Source: Pseudocitrobacter cyperus (lineage in GTDB: Bacteria; Pseudomonadota; Gammaproteobacteria; Enterobacterales; Enterobacteriaceae). From it: a DNA stretch of 64,000 bases. The notes beneath the pieces are model-generated. The model was given only the letters and a program-made list of their open reading frames with translations. It was not told where the DNA came from and did no database searches. Shown here piece by piece: positions 9,330 through 19,582 of this stretch (its first letter is position 1; each line of letters starts with the position of its first letter). Where the stretch lies: assembly GCF_039889165.1 (NCBI RefSeq), contig NZ_JAYMYY010000001.1, forward strand, positions 620,001 to 684,000, written 5' to 3'. The translations under genes and the position numbers were made by a program.

Positions 9330-9926
9330 CTAGCTCTGCGATTTAGGCCGCAGATCTTTATCAAACGTTAGTCGCTTGCGCCCCTCTTCTTCGGCGCGTA
9401 ACGGCTCAACCTGGTGCATTGTTTTCTTGCAACGTTCCACCAGCACCTGATACTCGCGCGTGCCCTGTTTTTTCCAGGCTAATTCTTGCTCACTTAATTC
9501 CCGCATCGCTTTCGCCGGGCTGCCAATAATCAGGTGATTGGCCGGCATTTCCGCTTTGGCTTTGACGAATGCCGCCGCGCCGACGATGCTGTTTTCGCCA
9601 ATCACCGCGCCGTCCATCACTACCGCGTTCATTCCCACCAGCGCGTTGCGGCGGATAATACAGCCGTGCAAAATCGCGCTATGGCCGATATGCCCCTCTT
9701 CTTCTACCACCGTATCCTGCTCCGGGAAACCGTGCATCACACAGTTATCCTGAATGTTCGCGCCGTCTTTCACCACAATACGGCCAAAGTCGCCACGCAG
9801 GCTGGCATTCGGGCCGACGTATACGCCTTTGCCGAGGATCACGTCGCCAATTAACACCGCAGTCGGATGCACATAGCTCTCGTCCGGCACCACCGGGGTT
9901 AAGCCGTCAATCTGATACACTGGCAT
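9330..9926 (-). CDS. paaY: phenylacetate-pathway hexapeptide thioesterase PaaY
   Basis: A 198-residue left-handed beta-helix protein of the gamma-carbonic-anhydrase type. Hexapeptide repeats run from PTAVLIGDVILGKGVYVGPNASLRGDFG to AVIGENSIVGAAAFVKA, and metal-ligand histidines are visible (CVMHG, IGHSAILHG). The start is taken at MPVYQIDG (9926), which matches the E. coli protein and overlaps the paaX 3' end by 20 bp, so the two are probably translationally coupled. PaaY hydrolyses blocked CoA thioesters formed as side products of the phenylacetate pathway, helping to prevent CoA depletion. Confidence 0.95.
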   Translation of the reverse strand: MPVYQIDGLTPVVPDESYVHPTAVLIGDVILGKGVYVGPNASLRGDFGRIVVKDGANIQDNCVMHGFPEQDTVVEEEGHIGHSAILHGCIIRRNALVGMNAVVMDGAVIGENSIVGAAAFVKAKAEMPANHLIIGSPAKAMRELSEQELAWKKQGTREYQVLVERCKKTMHQVEPLRAEEEGRKRLTFDKDLRPKSQS

Positions 9927-10872
9927 AAGACCTCCCTTCGTTAACCGGCAGCCCGCCAAAGCGTTGATAGAACAGCGAACCCGGCGCAGGCAATTCGCCC
10001 ACCGGGGTTTCACCTTTTTCGCTGACAAAAGCCAGCGCAGCGGGCGCCACACGTTGATAAATATTAATACAGAGTTGTCGCGCCGAGCCGCCAGGCCAGT
10101 GCGCCGGAAGAAGCTCCTCCGGCAGGAGTGGGTCTTTCAACACCACGCGACGATAGAAGTGGATTAAAAGCAGTTGGATCTGGAAGCAGCGTTCCGGTGT
10201 CAGCTCATCGGCATCCACCTCACGCAGTAGCGACAACAGCGGGCGGAATAGCTGAATGAACGTATCGTACATCACGTTCTGTTCCGTTAGCTGCCAGCAC
10301 TCCTCTACTCTGGCGCGTAATGCCGCCCGCGACAGCGCCAGCGGAGAATGCGCTTCGAAGCAGATAACGTTGTCCGCCACGCCTGCTTCATGCAGCAGCG
10401 ACTGCACATCCGCCAGCTTTTGCGATGGCGAGGCCATCAGGCTCGGCGCAAGCGTGCCAAACCCTTGCCAGATAAGCTGTTTTTTGACATCTGAAAGCGT
10501 TGCACGATCCAGCCCTTCCGAGAGTAACAACAGCCAGGTGCCGTCCCAGGCGGGGGTTTCGGCACGATAGATTTTATTTTCCGCCCGCCGGGTTAAGCGC
10601 TGGCCTTTGTCGCTCAGGCGGTAAAAGCTGCGGCGGCCGATGCGTTCCACATCCAGCCAGCCCTCTTTGTTGAGGCGAAACAGCGCGGTTCGGACAAAGC
10701 GTTCGCCAAATCCCAGGCCTTCGAGCATCGCCGCCAGGCTACCGAGCCAGACGGTACCGCCGCGATGCAACAGGGAATCACCATACAGCGAGGCAATCAG
10801 AGAGGTGCCGCTAATCGGCACTGAGGAGACGGCCTGTTGTATGAAAGTGTCAATCTTACTCATCTGATTCAT
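9907..10872 (-). CDS. paaX: phenylacetyl-CoA-responsive repressor PaaX
   Basis: A 321-residue repressor very similar to E. coli PaaX. An N-terminal winged-helix region includes GSLAAMLEGLGFGERFVRTALFRLNKEGWL (about residues 45-75), and the ligand domain contains KKQLIWQGFGTLAPSL and HFYRRVVLKDP. It may start at the first Met or at MSKIDTF four residues later. PaaX binds operators in the divergent paaA/paaZ region and is released by phenylacetyl-CoA. It overlaps paaY. Confidence 0.95.
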   Translation of the reverse strand: MNQMSKIDTFIQQAVSSVPISGTSLIASLYGDSLLHRGGTVWLGSLAAMLEGLGFGERFVRTALFRLNKEGWLDVERIGRRSFYRLSDKGQRLTRRAENKIYRAETPAWDGTWLLLLSEGLDRATLSDVKKQLIWQGFGTLAPSLMASPSQKLADVQSLLHEAGVADNVICFEAHSPLALSRAALRARVEECWQLTEQNVMYDTFIQLFRPLLSLLREVDADELTPERCFQIQLLLIHFYRRVVLKDPLLPEELLPAHWPGGSARQLCINIYQRVAPAALAFVSEKGETPVGELPAPGSLFYQRFGGLPVNEGRSYASVSD

Positions 10873-10920
10873 CCTGTTGTTATTATTTTGATTTATGAAT
10901 CATAGCATAGGTTTCCCCTC

Positions 10921-10998
10921 AGCCCGGCCCTCTCCCAAAGGGAGAGGGAGAAAACCACACCCATCAGTCCCCTCTCCCTGAGGGAGAGGGTGAAAGCT
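10921..10998. repeat. GGGAGAGGG palindromic intergenic repeat pair
   Basis: Two inverted copies built from CCCTCTCCC and GGGAGAGGG arms separated by about 25 bp, between paaK and paaX. The same element recurs at 22850-22935 after paaZ. Such dispersed palindromes are common enterobacterial intergenic repeats; here they bracket the paa locus and may fold in the RNA. Confidence 0.75.
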
Positions 10999-11001
10999 TT
11001 A

Positions 11002-12315
<1,314 letters not shown>

Positions 12316-12343
12316 TATAGGGTACTCGCAGGTAAAAATTAGC

Positions 12344-13549
12344 TCACACACGCTCCAGGATCATGGCAATGCCCTGACCCACACCAACACACATCGTACA
12401 CAGGGCATAGCGACCCTGACGGCGCTGCAACTCCAGACTGGCGGTCAGCGCCAGTCGTGCGCCGCTCATCCCTAACGGATGGCCTAAGGCGATGGCGCCT
12501 CCGTTCGGATTAATATGCGGCGCCTCATCCGGCAGCCCTAATTGTCTGAGGACGCCCAGCGCCTGCGCGGCGAAGGCCTCGTTCAGTTCGATAACGTCCA
12601 TATCGGTGATACTTAGGCCCGCTCGTTCCAGCACTCTGTGCACGGCAGGCACCGGCCCCAGCCCCATCAGGCGCGGCTCAACCCCGGCGGTTGCCATAGC
12701 GACAATCCGCGCGCGCGGCGTCAGCCCCTGGGCGATGGCCTGCTGTTCGCTGGCGATGATCAGCGCCGCCGCGCCATCGTTGACCCCGGAGGCGTTGCCT
12801 GCCGTAATCACGCCATTCGCGCGGAACGGCGCTTTCAGCTTGCCAAGCTGTTCCAGCGTGGTTTCCGGGCGCAGATGCTCGTCATCCCGCACCTCGGTAT
12901 AGGTGCCCTTTTTGCCCGGCACGCGTACTGCCACGATCTCTTCGGCAAACACGCCGTCGCGCTGGGCTCTGGCGGCCCGTTGCTGGCTGTTCCAGGCGAA
13001 GGCGTCCTGATCGGCACGGCTAATATTTAACAATTCAGCTACATTCTCCGCCGTTTCCGGCATGCTGTCAGTTCCAAATTGTTGCTGCATGAGCGGGTTC
13101 ACAAAACGCCAGCCAATGGTGGTATCAAACATCTCCGCCTGGCGCTGGAAAGGCGCGCTGGCCTTACCCATTACGAATGGCGCACGCGACATCGACTCCA
13201 CGCCGCCCGCCACCAGCAAATCAGCATCACCGGATTTAATCGCCCGCGCCGCGAAACCAATGGCGTCCAGGCCGGAGCCACACAGGCGGTTAATGGTGGT
13301 ACCGGAAACATCCTGCGGATAGCCCGCCAGCAGCAGCGCCATTCGCGCCACGTCGCGGTTATCTTCCCCAGCCTGGTTGGCGCAGCCGAGGATCACGTCA
13401 TCAATGCGCGTCGGGTCAAGTTTCGGGTTGCGCGCCAGTAGTTCGCGCAGCGGCACCGCCGCCAGGTCGTCGGCACGAACGCTGGATAACGCCCCCGCAT
13501 AGCGGCCAATCGGGGTACGAATGCCGTCACAAATAAATGCATCACGCAT
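12344..13549 (-). CDS. paaJ: 3-oxoadipyl-CoA / 3-oxo-5,6-dehydrosuberyl-CoA thiolase
   Basis: A 401-residue thiolase. The acyl-Cys motif NRLCGSGLDAIGFAA is near residue 90. The catalytic His and second Cys lie in GGAIALGHPLGMSGAR and CTMCVGVGQG at the C-terminus. PaaJ acts twice in the pathway, cleaving 3-oxo-5,6-dehydrosuberyl-CoA and later 3-oxoadipyl-CoA to release acetyl-CoA and finally succinyl-CoA. The start overlaps the paaI stop by 8 bp. Confidence 0.96.
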   Translation of the reverse strand: MRDAFICDGIRTPIGRYAGALSSVRADDLAAVPLRELLARNPKLDPTRIDDVILGCANQAGEDNRDVARMALLLAGYPQDVSGTTINRLCGSGLDAIGFAARAIKSGDADLLVAGGVESMSRAPFVMGKASAPFQRQAEMFDTTIGWRFVNPLMQQQFGTDSMPETAENVAELLNISRADQDAFAWNSQQRAARAQRDGVFAEEIVAVRVPGKKGTYTEVRDDEHLRPETTLEQLGKLKAPFRANGVITAGNASGVNDGAAALIIASEQQAIAQGLTPRARIVAMATAGVEPRLMGLGPVPAVHRVLERAGLSITDMDVIELNEAFAAQALGVLRQLGLPDEAPHINPNGGAIALGHPLGMSGARLALTASLELQRRQGRYALCTMCVGVGQGIAMILERV

Positions 13550-13967
13550 CAGCTTCTCCTGTTACCGTGCCGCCGATGCGGTGGGATTTACCGCGAAACA
13601 GGGCTACCGTTTTTTGTTGTTGGTTAACAATTTCAATGTCATAAACGCCGGTCTGCTTGCCCTGGTGTTTTACCCGGGCGGTGGCGGTTAACTTGTCGCC
13701 CGCAAAGCCGGGGCGCAGAAAATCAATTGAGCAGGCCGAAGCCACCGCCGCCAGCCCCTGACTGTTGCAGGCGTAAGCAAAAGCGGTATCCGCCAGCGAA
13801 AAAAGCTGGCCGCCGTGGCAGGTCTGGTGGCCGTTGAGCATCTGCGGCGCCACCGTCATGGTGAGCACCGCAAAACCTTCGTCCATTTCGAGGATGTCGA
13901 TCCCCAGCGCCTGCGCGCAGGTGTCGCGTTCATACATTGCATGGGCATTACGCCAGGCGTTACTCAT
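13542..13967 (-). CDS. paaI: hydroxyphenylacetyl-CoA thioesterase PaaI
   Basis: A 141-residue hotdog-fold thioesterase. The start at MSNAWRNAHAMYERD (13967) overlaps the paaH stop by 8 bp and matches the family length. The hotdog signature MLNGHQTCHGGQLFSLADTAFA (about residues 45-65) carries the active-site Asp and the HGG turn. PaaI removes CoA from ring-hydroxylated phenylacetyl-CoA dead-end products, freeing CoA. Confidence 0.95.
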   Translation of the reverse strand: MSNAWRNAHAMYERDTCAQALGIDILEMDEGFAVLTMTVAPQMLNGHQTCHGGQLFSLADTAFAYACNSQGLAAVASACSIDFLRPGFAGDKLTATARVKHQGKQTGVYDIEIVNQQQKTVALFRGKSHRIGGTVTGEADA

Positions 13968-15375
13968 GATGACTCTCCAGCAGCGCACGCTGGCGCAGTA
14001 AGGAACTCGGGCGATAGCGCTCTTCACCGTAGTGGGATTGCAGGTTTTCCAGTACGCGCAACACGTTCTGCCAGCCCAGTTCAGCGCCCCATTGCAACGG
14101 CCCTTTCGGGTAATTCACGCCAAGGCGCATCGCCGTATCGATATCCTGTTCGCGGGCGACCTGTTTCTGCACCGCGTCCAGCGCTTCGTTCGCCAGCATC
14201 GCGACCGTGCGCCACACCAGCAGCCCCGGATAATCAGCAATTTGCAGCACTTTTTTGCCCTGCTGCTGGAAGTAGTAGACGGCTTTATCGGTGTCGGCCT
14301 GGGCGTTGGTCTGTGCGGCAGCCAGCACCACCACATCCCCCTCGATACGGTCAAACACCACCGCCGGGCGCTGATGGCGCACAGCCAATGCCAGCGCAGT
14401 TTCGCCTTGTGTTTCAATCAGCAGCAGATCGTCAATTGTGACACTGTCACCATTTTCTGTTATCTCGCCTGGGTCGACCGAAACGTCTGCCAGATACGGG
14501 TCTGATACCGCTTCCACTGGCCAGCGATAAACCCCCTGTCCGCTCTTCTTACCCAAACGCCCGCCCAGCACCAGTTCCTGTTGCAGCAGCGAGGGTAAGA
14601 AACGGCGGTCTTGCCAGAAGGCGTTGAATACCGAGCTGGTAACGGCAAAGTTAACGTCATGGCCGATCATATCGGTCAGCGCCAGCGGCCCCATCGGAAA
14701 GCCGCCGCCTTCGCGCAACGCCGCATCAATGACTTCCGCCGTCGCCACCTGCTCTTCCAGCGCCCGCCAGGCTTCGGCGTAGAACGGACGGGCAATGCGG
14801 TTGACGATAAAGCCCGGCGTCGAGCGGCAGCGCACCGGCTGTTTGCCCCACGCGGTGACGCAGTTGCAGAGCGTATCCGCCACTTCCGCCGAGGTTGCCA
14901 GGCCGCTGACCACTTCCACCAGTTTCATGACCGGCGCCGGGTTAAAGAAGTGCAGCCCCGCGACGCGCTCCGGGTAGCGCACATCGGCGGCAATAGCGGT
15001 GATTGAAATAGAAGAGGTATTACTGGTCAGCAAGGTTTGCGGCGGGCAAATTTCCGCCAGTTGACTGAACAGCGCCTTTTTCACCTCCAGGCGTTCGGAA
15101 GCCGCCTCGACAACCAGATTAGCCGGAGCCAGTGAAGCGATATCCGCCACCGGGTAGATTTTTTTCAGCGTCTTTTCGCAGACTTCAGCGCTCAGCTTGC
15201 CGCGTGACACGCGGGAGGTCAGGCGCTGGCGGATGCCGTCAATGGCACGGGTGAGCGCCTGCTGATTGATATCAAACAGCAGCACATCGTGCCCCGCCGT
15301 CGCCGCCACTTCCGCAATGCCTGCGCCCATCGTGCCGCTGCCAATCACGGCAACCGTTTTGATTTCATGGCTCAT
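13960..15375 (-). CDS. paaH: 3-hydroxyadipyl-CoA dehydrogenase
   Basis: A 471-residue NAD-dependent 3-hydroxyacyl-CoA dehydrogenase. The Rossmann motif VIGSGTMGAGIAEV is at residues 10-23, HFFNPAPVMKLVEV near 140 contains the catalytic His, and a second dehydrogenase C-terminal domain (LGVNYPKGPLQWG) lies near 430. It oxidises 3-hydroxyadipyl-CoA to 3-oxoadipyl-CoA, the substrate of PaaJ. Separated from paaG by 3 bp. Confidence 0.96.
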   Translation of the reverse strand: MSHEIKTVAVIGSGTMGAGIAEVAATAGHDVLLFDINQQALTRAIDGIRQRLTSRVSRGKLSAEVCEKTLKKIYPVADIASLAPANLVVEAASERLEVKKALFSQLAEICPPQTLLTSNTSSISITAIAADVRYPERVAGLHFFNPAPVMKLVEVVSGLATSAEVADTLCNCVTAWGKQPVRCRSTPGFIVNRIARPFYAEAWRALEEQVATAEVIDAALREGGGFPMGPLALTDMIGHDVNFAVTSSVFNAFWQDRRFLPSLLQQELVLGGRLGKKSGQGVYRWPVEAVSDPYLADVSVDPGEITENGDSVTIDDLLLIETQGETALALAVRHQRPAVVFDRIEGDVVVLAAAQTNAQADTDKAVYYFQQQGKKVLQIADYPGLLVWRTVAMLANEALDAVQKQVAREQDIDTAMRLGVNYPKGPLQWGAELGWQNVLRVLENLQSHYGEERYRPSSLLRQRALLESHHE

Positions 15376-15378
15376 GGT

Positions 15379-16167
15379 TTATTTCCCGCAGAACTGGGGT
15401 GGACGTTTCGCCAGAAACGCGCTGACGCCTTCGCGATAGTCATCGCTGCGCCCGGCCAGACGCTGGAAGTCACGTTCCATATCAAGCTGGTTGTCCAGCG
15501 TTTGCGTTTCCGAGGCCAGCAATGCCTGTTTGATAAGGCCCAGGCCGTAAGTTGGCTGCGTCGCCAGATGGCGCGCCAGCGTCAGGCTGGTATCCGCCAG
15601 TTCGGCGTCATCCACCACCTGCCAGATCATGCCCCACTGCTGCGCCTGCTCAGCGCTCAGTTTGTCGCCCAGCAGCGCCAGCCCCATGGCGCGTGCACGC
15701 CCGGCAATTCGCGGCAGCAGCCAGGTGCCGCCGCAGTCAGGCACCAGCCCCAGCTTACTGAACGCCATCACAAAATTCGCCGAACGGGCGGCAATCACCA
15801 TGTCGCAGCCCAGCGCCAGCGTGGCGCCCGCACCTGCCGCCACACCGTTCACTGCGGCAATCACCGGCTTCGGTAGTTTTGCCAGGCGGCGTACCAGCGG
15901 GTTATAAAACCGCTCGACGGACATCCCCAAATCCGGCGCAGGGCCGTTAGGATCGACGTTGCGATCGTTCAGATCCTGCCCCGCGCAAAATCCGCGTCCC
16001 GCGCCGGTAATCAGCAGGCAGCGAATGGTCTCATCACGTTCGGCTTGCTTCAGGCACTCGGCAAGTTGCTGATGCATCACATCGTTAAAGCTGTTGAGAC
16101 GTTCCGGGCGGTTAAGCGTAATGGTCATCACGCCCTGCTCAACATGACTCAAAATAAAAGCATCCAC
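15379..16167 (-). CDS. paaG: 1,2-epoxyphenylacetyl-CoA isomerase
   Basis: A 262-residue crotonase-fold enzyme. Oxyanion-hole segments are TGAGRGFCAGQDLNDR (about residue 60) and VNGVAAGAGATLALGCDMVIA (about 105), with the C-terminal LAKRPPQFCGK of the PaaG group. It converts the ring epoxide to an oxepin-CoA and also isomerises 2,3- and 3,4-dehydroadipyl-CoA. It is adjacent to paaF (2 bp gap). Confidence 0.95.
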   Translation of the reverse strand: MDAFILSHVEQGVMTITLNRPERLNSFNDVMHQQLAECLKQAERDETIRCLLITGAGRGFCAGQDLNDRNVDPNGPAPDLGMSVERFYNPLVRRLAKLPKPVIAAVNGVAAGAGATLALGCDMVIAARSANFVMAFSKLGLVPDCGGTWLLPRIAGRARAMGLALLGDKLSAEQAQQWGMIWQVVDDAELADTSLTLARHLATQPTYGLGLIKQALLASETQTLDNQLDMERDFQRLAGRSDDYREGVSAFLAKRPPQFCGK

Positions 16168-16169
16168 GA

Positions 16170-16937
16170 TTAACGTCCTTTAAATTCCGGTTGGCGTTTT
16201 TGCAGGAAAGCATTGATGCCCTCCTTACGATCTTCGGTCGCGCTCAGCAGGGTAAAGAGCTGGCGCTCCTGTTGCAGACCCGCATGCAGCCCCACTTCCT
16301 GCGCCTGGCGCAGCGCCTGTTTTGCCGCCTGTAATGCCAGCGGCGAGTGGCGGGCGATGGTTTTCGCCAGTTTCAGGGCATATTCGAGGGTGAGTCCCGC
16401 CGGGTGGATGTCGCTCACCAGTCCAGCCTGCTGCGCCTGGCGGGCGTCAATTGCCTCGCCAGTCAGTACCATGCGGCTGGCGAGCGCCTTACCGACGCTA
16501 CGAATTAAACGCTGGGTGCCGCCTGCGCCCGGCATAATGCCAAGGGTAATTTCCGGCAGGCCGAAACGGGCGTTATCCCCCGCCACCACCGTGTCGCACA
16601 GCAGCACGAGCTCGCAGCCTGCGCCCAGCGCGTAACCGTTGACGGCGGCGATCAGCGGTTTATTGAACGCGTCAATGCGCGCCCATAAACGCGGGCGAAT
16701 ATCGTTGAGCGTGGCGGGCAGATCGTTGGCCGCCATTTCGTTGAGATCGGCTCCGGCGGCGAAGAAACGCTCGTTGCCGGAGATCACACAGGCGGAAATC
16801 TCCGGGTCGCCCGCGGCGCGTTCCAGTTCGCTGGCGATGTTTTCCAGCAGCGCATTGTTCAGTGCATTACGCGCCTGCGGACGATTCAGCGTCAGCAGCA
16901 GCACGCGCTCATGGCGCGCAACGATCAGTTCGCTCAT
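16170..16937 (-). CDS. paaF: 2,3-dehydroadipyl-CoA hydratase
   Basis: A 255-residue enoyl-CoA hydratase. Crotonase motifs are SGNERFFAAGADLNEM (about residue 55), VNGYALGAGCELVLLCD (about 100) and GLPEITLGIMPGAGGTQRL (about 125), which carries the catalytic Glu. It hydrates 2,3-dehydroadipyl-CoA to 3-hydroxyadipyl-CoA for PaaH. It overlaps the paaE stop by 4 bp. Confidence 0.95.
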   Translation of the reverse strand: MSELIVARHERVLLLTLNRPQARNALNNALLENIASELERAAGDPEISACVISGNERFFAAGADLNEMAANDLPATLNDIRPRLWARIDAFNKPLIAAVNGYALGAGCELVLLCDTVVAGDNARFGLPEITLGIMPGAGGTQRLIRSVGKALASRMVLTGEAIDARQAQQAGLVSDIHPAGLTLEYALKLAKTIARHSPLALQAAKQALRQAQEVGLHAGLQQERQLFTLLSATEDRKEGINAFLQKRQPEFKGR

Positions 16938-18004
16938 GCCATCCCCTTCGCGTCGAAATCGACAATCACGCCATCGCCTTTCGGCAGCGCCTGGCAGCTC
17001 AGCACATAGCCCGCCGCCACTTCGTCCGGCTCAAGGCTGTAGTTAGTCGCCATCTCCACTTCACCGCGCAGCACTTTACATTTGCAGGTGGCGCAAACGC
17101 CGCCTTTGCAGGCATACGGCAGATCCGCGCCCTGACGCAGCGCGGCATCAAGAATGCTGTCATCTTCTGCGTTGAGGGAGATCTGACGGTCGCGGCCATC
17201 GTGACGAATGGTGACGCTGCGCCCTTCAGCCTGCACGGTAGAGACGCGTTTAACGATGCTGCCCGGCGTGTTAAAGCGCTCCAGGTGAATCGCTTTTTCC
17301 GGCATTCCCAGATCGCGCAGGGCGATTTCCGCCTCATCCATCATCGCCGCCGGGCCGCAGATAAAGGCTTCATCAAGCTGATCGAACTGCACCAGATTGC
17401 GCGCCAGGGCGTGCAGCTTTTCACTGTTGATATGGCCGGACAGCAGTTCGCTTTCCACCGTCTCCTGGCTGAACAGGTTGATCAGTTGCAGGCGCTGCGG
17501 GTATTTATCTTTCAGGTCGGCCAGCGCCTGGCGGAACATCATGCTCTGGCTGCTGCGATTGCCGTAAATCAGGGTGAACTGGCTGTGGGTTTCGATGGCG
17601 AGCGTGGCTTCGATAATCGCCAGCATCGGCGTAATGCCCGAGCCCGCAGCAATCGCCAGATAGCGTGCGGTGCGCTCCGCCTGTGGCTGGTAGCCGAAGT
17701 GGCCCTGCGGCACCATCACCTCAAACGCCATGCCCTGTTTGATATCGCTCTGGGCAAAGCGGGAAAAACGCCCGCCTTCGATGGCCTTCACCGCCACGCT
17801 AATCTGCCCCGGCGTAGCGGTGCGGCAGATGGAGTAACAGCGGCGCAGCTCTTCCCCGCCCAGGCGGGTTTTCAGCGTCAGGTGCTGACCGGGACGGAAA
17901 GCGTAGGCCTCCCGTAACGTGTCGGGTACGGCAAAAGTAATGGTCACCGCATCGCGGGTTTCCGGTTCCACTTTTGCCACCGTTAGCGAATGAAACGTCG
18001 TCAT
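16934..18004 (-). CDS. paaE: phenylacetyl-CoA epoxidase reductase subunit
   Basis: A 356-residue protein when started at MTTFHSLTVAK (18004), the E. coli length. An N-terminal FAD-binding ferredoxin reductase domain (RPGQHLTLKTRLGGEELRRCYS; LAIAAGSGITPML) and NAD-binding region precede a C-terminal plant-type 2Fe-2S domain with the four Cys in ACKGGVCATCKCKVLRGEV and SCQALP. It passes electrons from NADPH to the PaaA di-iron site in the PaaABCE epoxidase. Confidence 0.96.
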   Translation of the reverse strand: MTTFHSLTVAKVEPETRDAVTITFAVPDTLREAYAFRPGQHLTLKTRLGGEELRRCYSICRTATPGQISVAVKAIEGGRFSRFAQSDIKQGMAFEVMVPQGHFGYQPQAERTARYLAIAAGSGITPMLAIIEATLAIETHSQFTLIYGNRSSQSMMFRQALADLKDKYPQRLQLINLFSQETVESELLSGHINSEKLHALARNLVQFDQLDEAFICGPAAMMDEAEIALRDLGMPEKAIHLERFNTPGSIVKRVSTVQAEGRSVTIRHDGRDRQISLNAEDDSILDAALRQGADLPYACKGGVCATCKCKVLRGEVEMATNYSLEPDEVAAGYVLSCQALPKGDGVIVDFDAKGMA

Positions 18005-18011
18005 GGCAACC

Positions 18012-18509
18012 TCAAATACATTTGAAATAGTCGAAAGGTTCGCGGCAACTGTCGCAGCGGTAGAGCGCTTTGCAGGCCGTGGAACCAAATTCGCTGATAA
18101 GCGAGGTGTGAGTGCTGCCACAGCGCGGGCAGACCACATCCTCAGGAACCGATGCGTGGCAGGCGTGGGCCTGCGGCGGGCTAATGCCATACTGGCGCAA
18201 GCGCTCGCGGGCATCGGCGTTCATCCAGTCGGTGGTCCAGGCAGGGTCAAGTTGCAGCACGATATCTACCGGGGTGAAGCCATGCTCGGTCATCACCTCG
18301 CGGATTGCCCCCAGCAGATGCTCCGTCGCCGGGCAGCCGGAATAGGTTGGCGTAAAGCCAATCACCCAACCGTCACCCTGCGGCGCAACGCTGCGCACCA
18401 TACCGAGATCGGTGATGGTTAACACCGGCACTTCCGGGTCGGGGATCTCGCTCAGTACGCGCCAGATCTCATGCACTTTCGAGGGTGCTATCGCGACAAT
18501 TCGTTGCAC
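18012..18509 (-). CDS. paaD: epoxidase assembly protein PaaD (DUF59)
   Basis: A 165-residue protein. The start is a GTG at 18509 with a GGAGG Shine-Dalgarno five bases upstream; the longer ATG frame runs into paaC. The N-terminal DUF59 domain (PDPEVPVLTITDLGMVRSV, TPTYSGCPATE) resembles Fe-S assembly factors. The C-terminus carries a zinc-ribbon-like CPRCG...CKALYRCDSC. PaaD is needed for a functional PaaABCE complex, probably in metal-centre maturation of the reductase. Confidence 0.95.
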   Translation of the reverse strand: MQRIVAIAPSKVHEIWRVLSEIPDPEVPVLTITDLGMVRSVAPQGDGWVIGFTPTYSGCPATEHLLGAIREVMTEHGFTPVDIVLQLDPAWTTDWMNADARERLRQYGISPPQAHACHASVPEDVVCPRCGSTHTSLISEFGSTACKALYRCDSCREPFDYFKCI

Positions 18510-18522
18510 GTTGACCTCCTGA

Positions 18523-19275
18523 TTACCACTGCTGCGCGGGGTAGATGCGTTGCAGATACTGCATTTCCGCCAGCATCGGCCCCAGATGTTCCGTATGCAG
18601 ACCCTGTTTCCCGCCGGTACGGAAAGCGTCTTCTTCCGGCAGTTGCAGGCAGGCATCCGCAAGCGCGCCGCGCACGGTGCTCTCCCATTCGTCTTTCAGT
18701 TCACGCACGTCTACGGCGATCCCCTGTTCGATCAGTTCCAGATCCACGGCATCCACCTCGAAAAGTTCGCCGGTGAAGCGCCAGATGTTGTTCAGCGCCT
18801 GTTGCATCTTCTGCGCCGACTCCGGCGTACCGTCGCCCAGACGCACCAGCCAGCCGCGGCTGAATCGCAGGTGATAGCGAACTTCTTTAATCGATTTGGC
18901 GGCGATGGCGGCGATTTGCGCATCACGGCTCTGCACCAGGCGGCTGTAGAGCGCCACATGCCAGGCATCCATCAGGAACTGGCGGGCGATGGTGTCGGCG
19001 AAGTTGCCGTTCGGCTGTTCCACCAGCAGCAGGTTGCTGAACTGGCGCTCTTCGCGACCGTAGGCCAGCGTGTCTTCATCGCCGTTGCCGTAGCATTCGG
19101 CGGCATAGCTGAGGAAGTTGCGCGCCTGACCAAGTAAATCGAGGCCAATATTGGCCAGCGCCAGGTCAATCTCCAGCTCCGGCGCATGGCCGCACCAGGC
19201 GCCCAGACGCTGCGAGAGCACCAGGCCGTTGTCACCCAAACGTTGGGCGTAAATCGCGACGGAATTTTTAGTCAT
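18523..19275 (-). CDS. paaC: phenylacetyl-CoA epoxidase structural subunit PaaC
   Basis: A 250-residue ferritin-like four-helix protein starting MTKNSVAIYAQRLGDNGLVLSQ (19275). It resembles PaaA in fold (LDLLGQARNFLSYAAECYG) but is the structural partner that holds the catalytic subunit in the PaaAC core. The start is 8 bp after the paaB stop. Confidence 0.95.
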   Translation of the reverse strand: MTKNSVAIYAQRLGDNGLVLSQRLGAWCGHAPELEIDLALANIGLDLLGQARNFLSYAAECYGNGDEDTLAYGREERQFSNLLLVEQPNGNFADTIARQFLMDAWHVALYSRLVQSRDAQIAAIAAKSIKEVRYHLRFSRGWLVRLGDGTPESAQKMQQALNNIWRFTGELFEVDAVDLELIEQGIAVDVRELKDEWESTVRGALADACLQLPEEDAFRTGGKQGLHTEHLGPMLAEMQYLQRIYPAQQW

Positions 19276-19283
19276 CACCCACC

Positions 19284-19571
19284 TCACATGTGCTCGATGC
19301 CATCAGGGATGGTGTAAAAGGTCGGGTGGCGGTAGACCTTGCTTTCCGACGGGTCGAAAAACTCACCGCGCTCTTCCGGCTGGGAGGCGACGATTTCGCT
19401 CGCCTTCACCACCCAAATGGAGCAGCCTTCATTACGCCGCGTATAGGCATCGCGCGCGTTTTCCAGCGCCATTGCGTCATCGGCGGCGTGCAGGCTGCCA
19501 ACGTGACGGTGGGATAACCCCTGTTTGCTGCGAACAAAAACTTCATATAAAGGCCAGTAAACATTGCTCAT
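19284..19571 (-). CDS. paaB: phenylacetyl-CoA epoxidase subunit PaaB
   Basis: A 95-residue PaaB with the near-invariant start MSNVYWPLYEVFVRSKQGLSH and the end KVYRHPTFYTIPDGIEHM. It bridges PaaAC units in the epoxidase. Start at 19571, 11 bp after the paaA stop. Confidence 0.95.
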   Translation of the reverse strand: MSNVYWPLYEVFVRSKQGLSHRHVGSLHAADDAMALENARDAYTRRNEGCSIWVVKASEIVASQPEERGEFFDPSESKVYRHPTFYTIPDGIEHM

Positions 19572-19582
19572 CGTGCTTCTCC

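Noticed and set aside
10921..10998. GGGAGAGGG palindromes as a possible CRISPR or integron feature
   Set aside because: Only two inverted copies without regular spacers; they are ordinary dispersed intergenic repeats.
16862..17917. 351-codon open frame antisense to paaE and paaF
   Set aside because: Shadow of GC-rich genes in the paa operon; no recognisable motifs.
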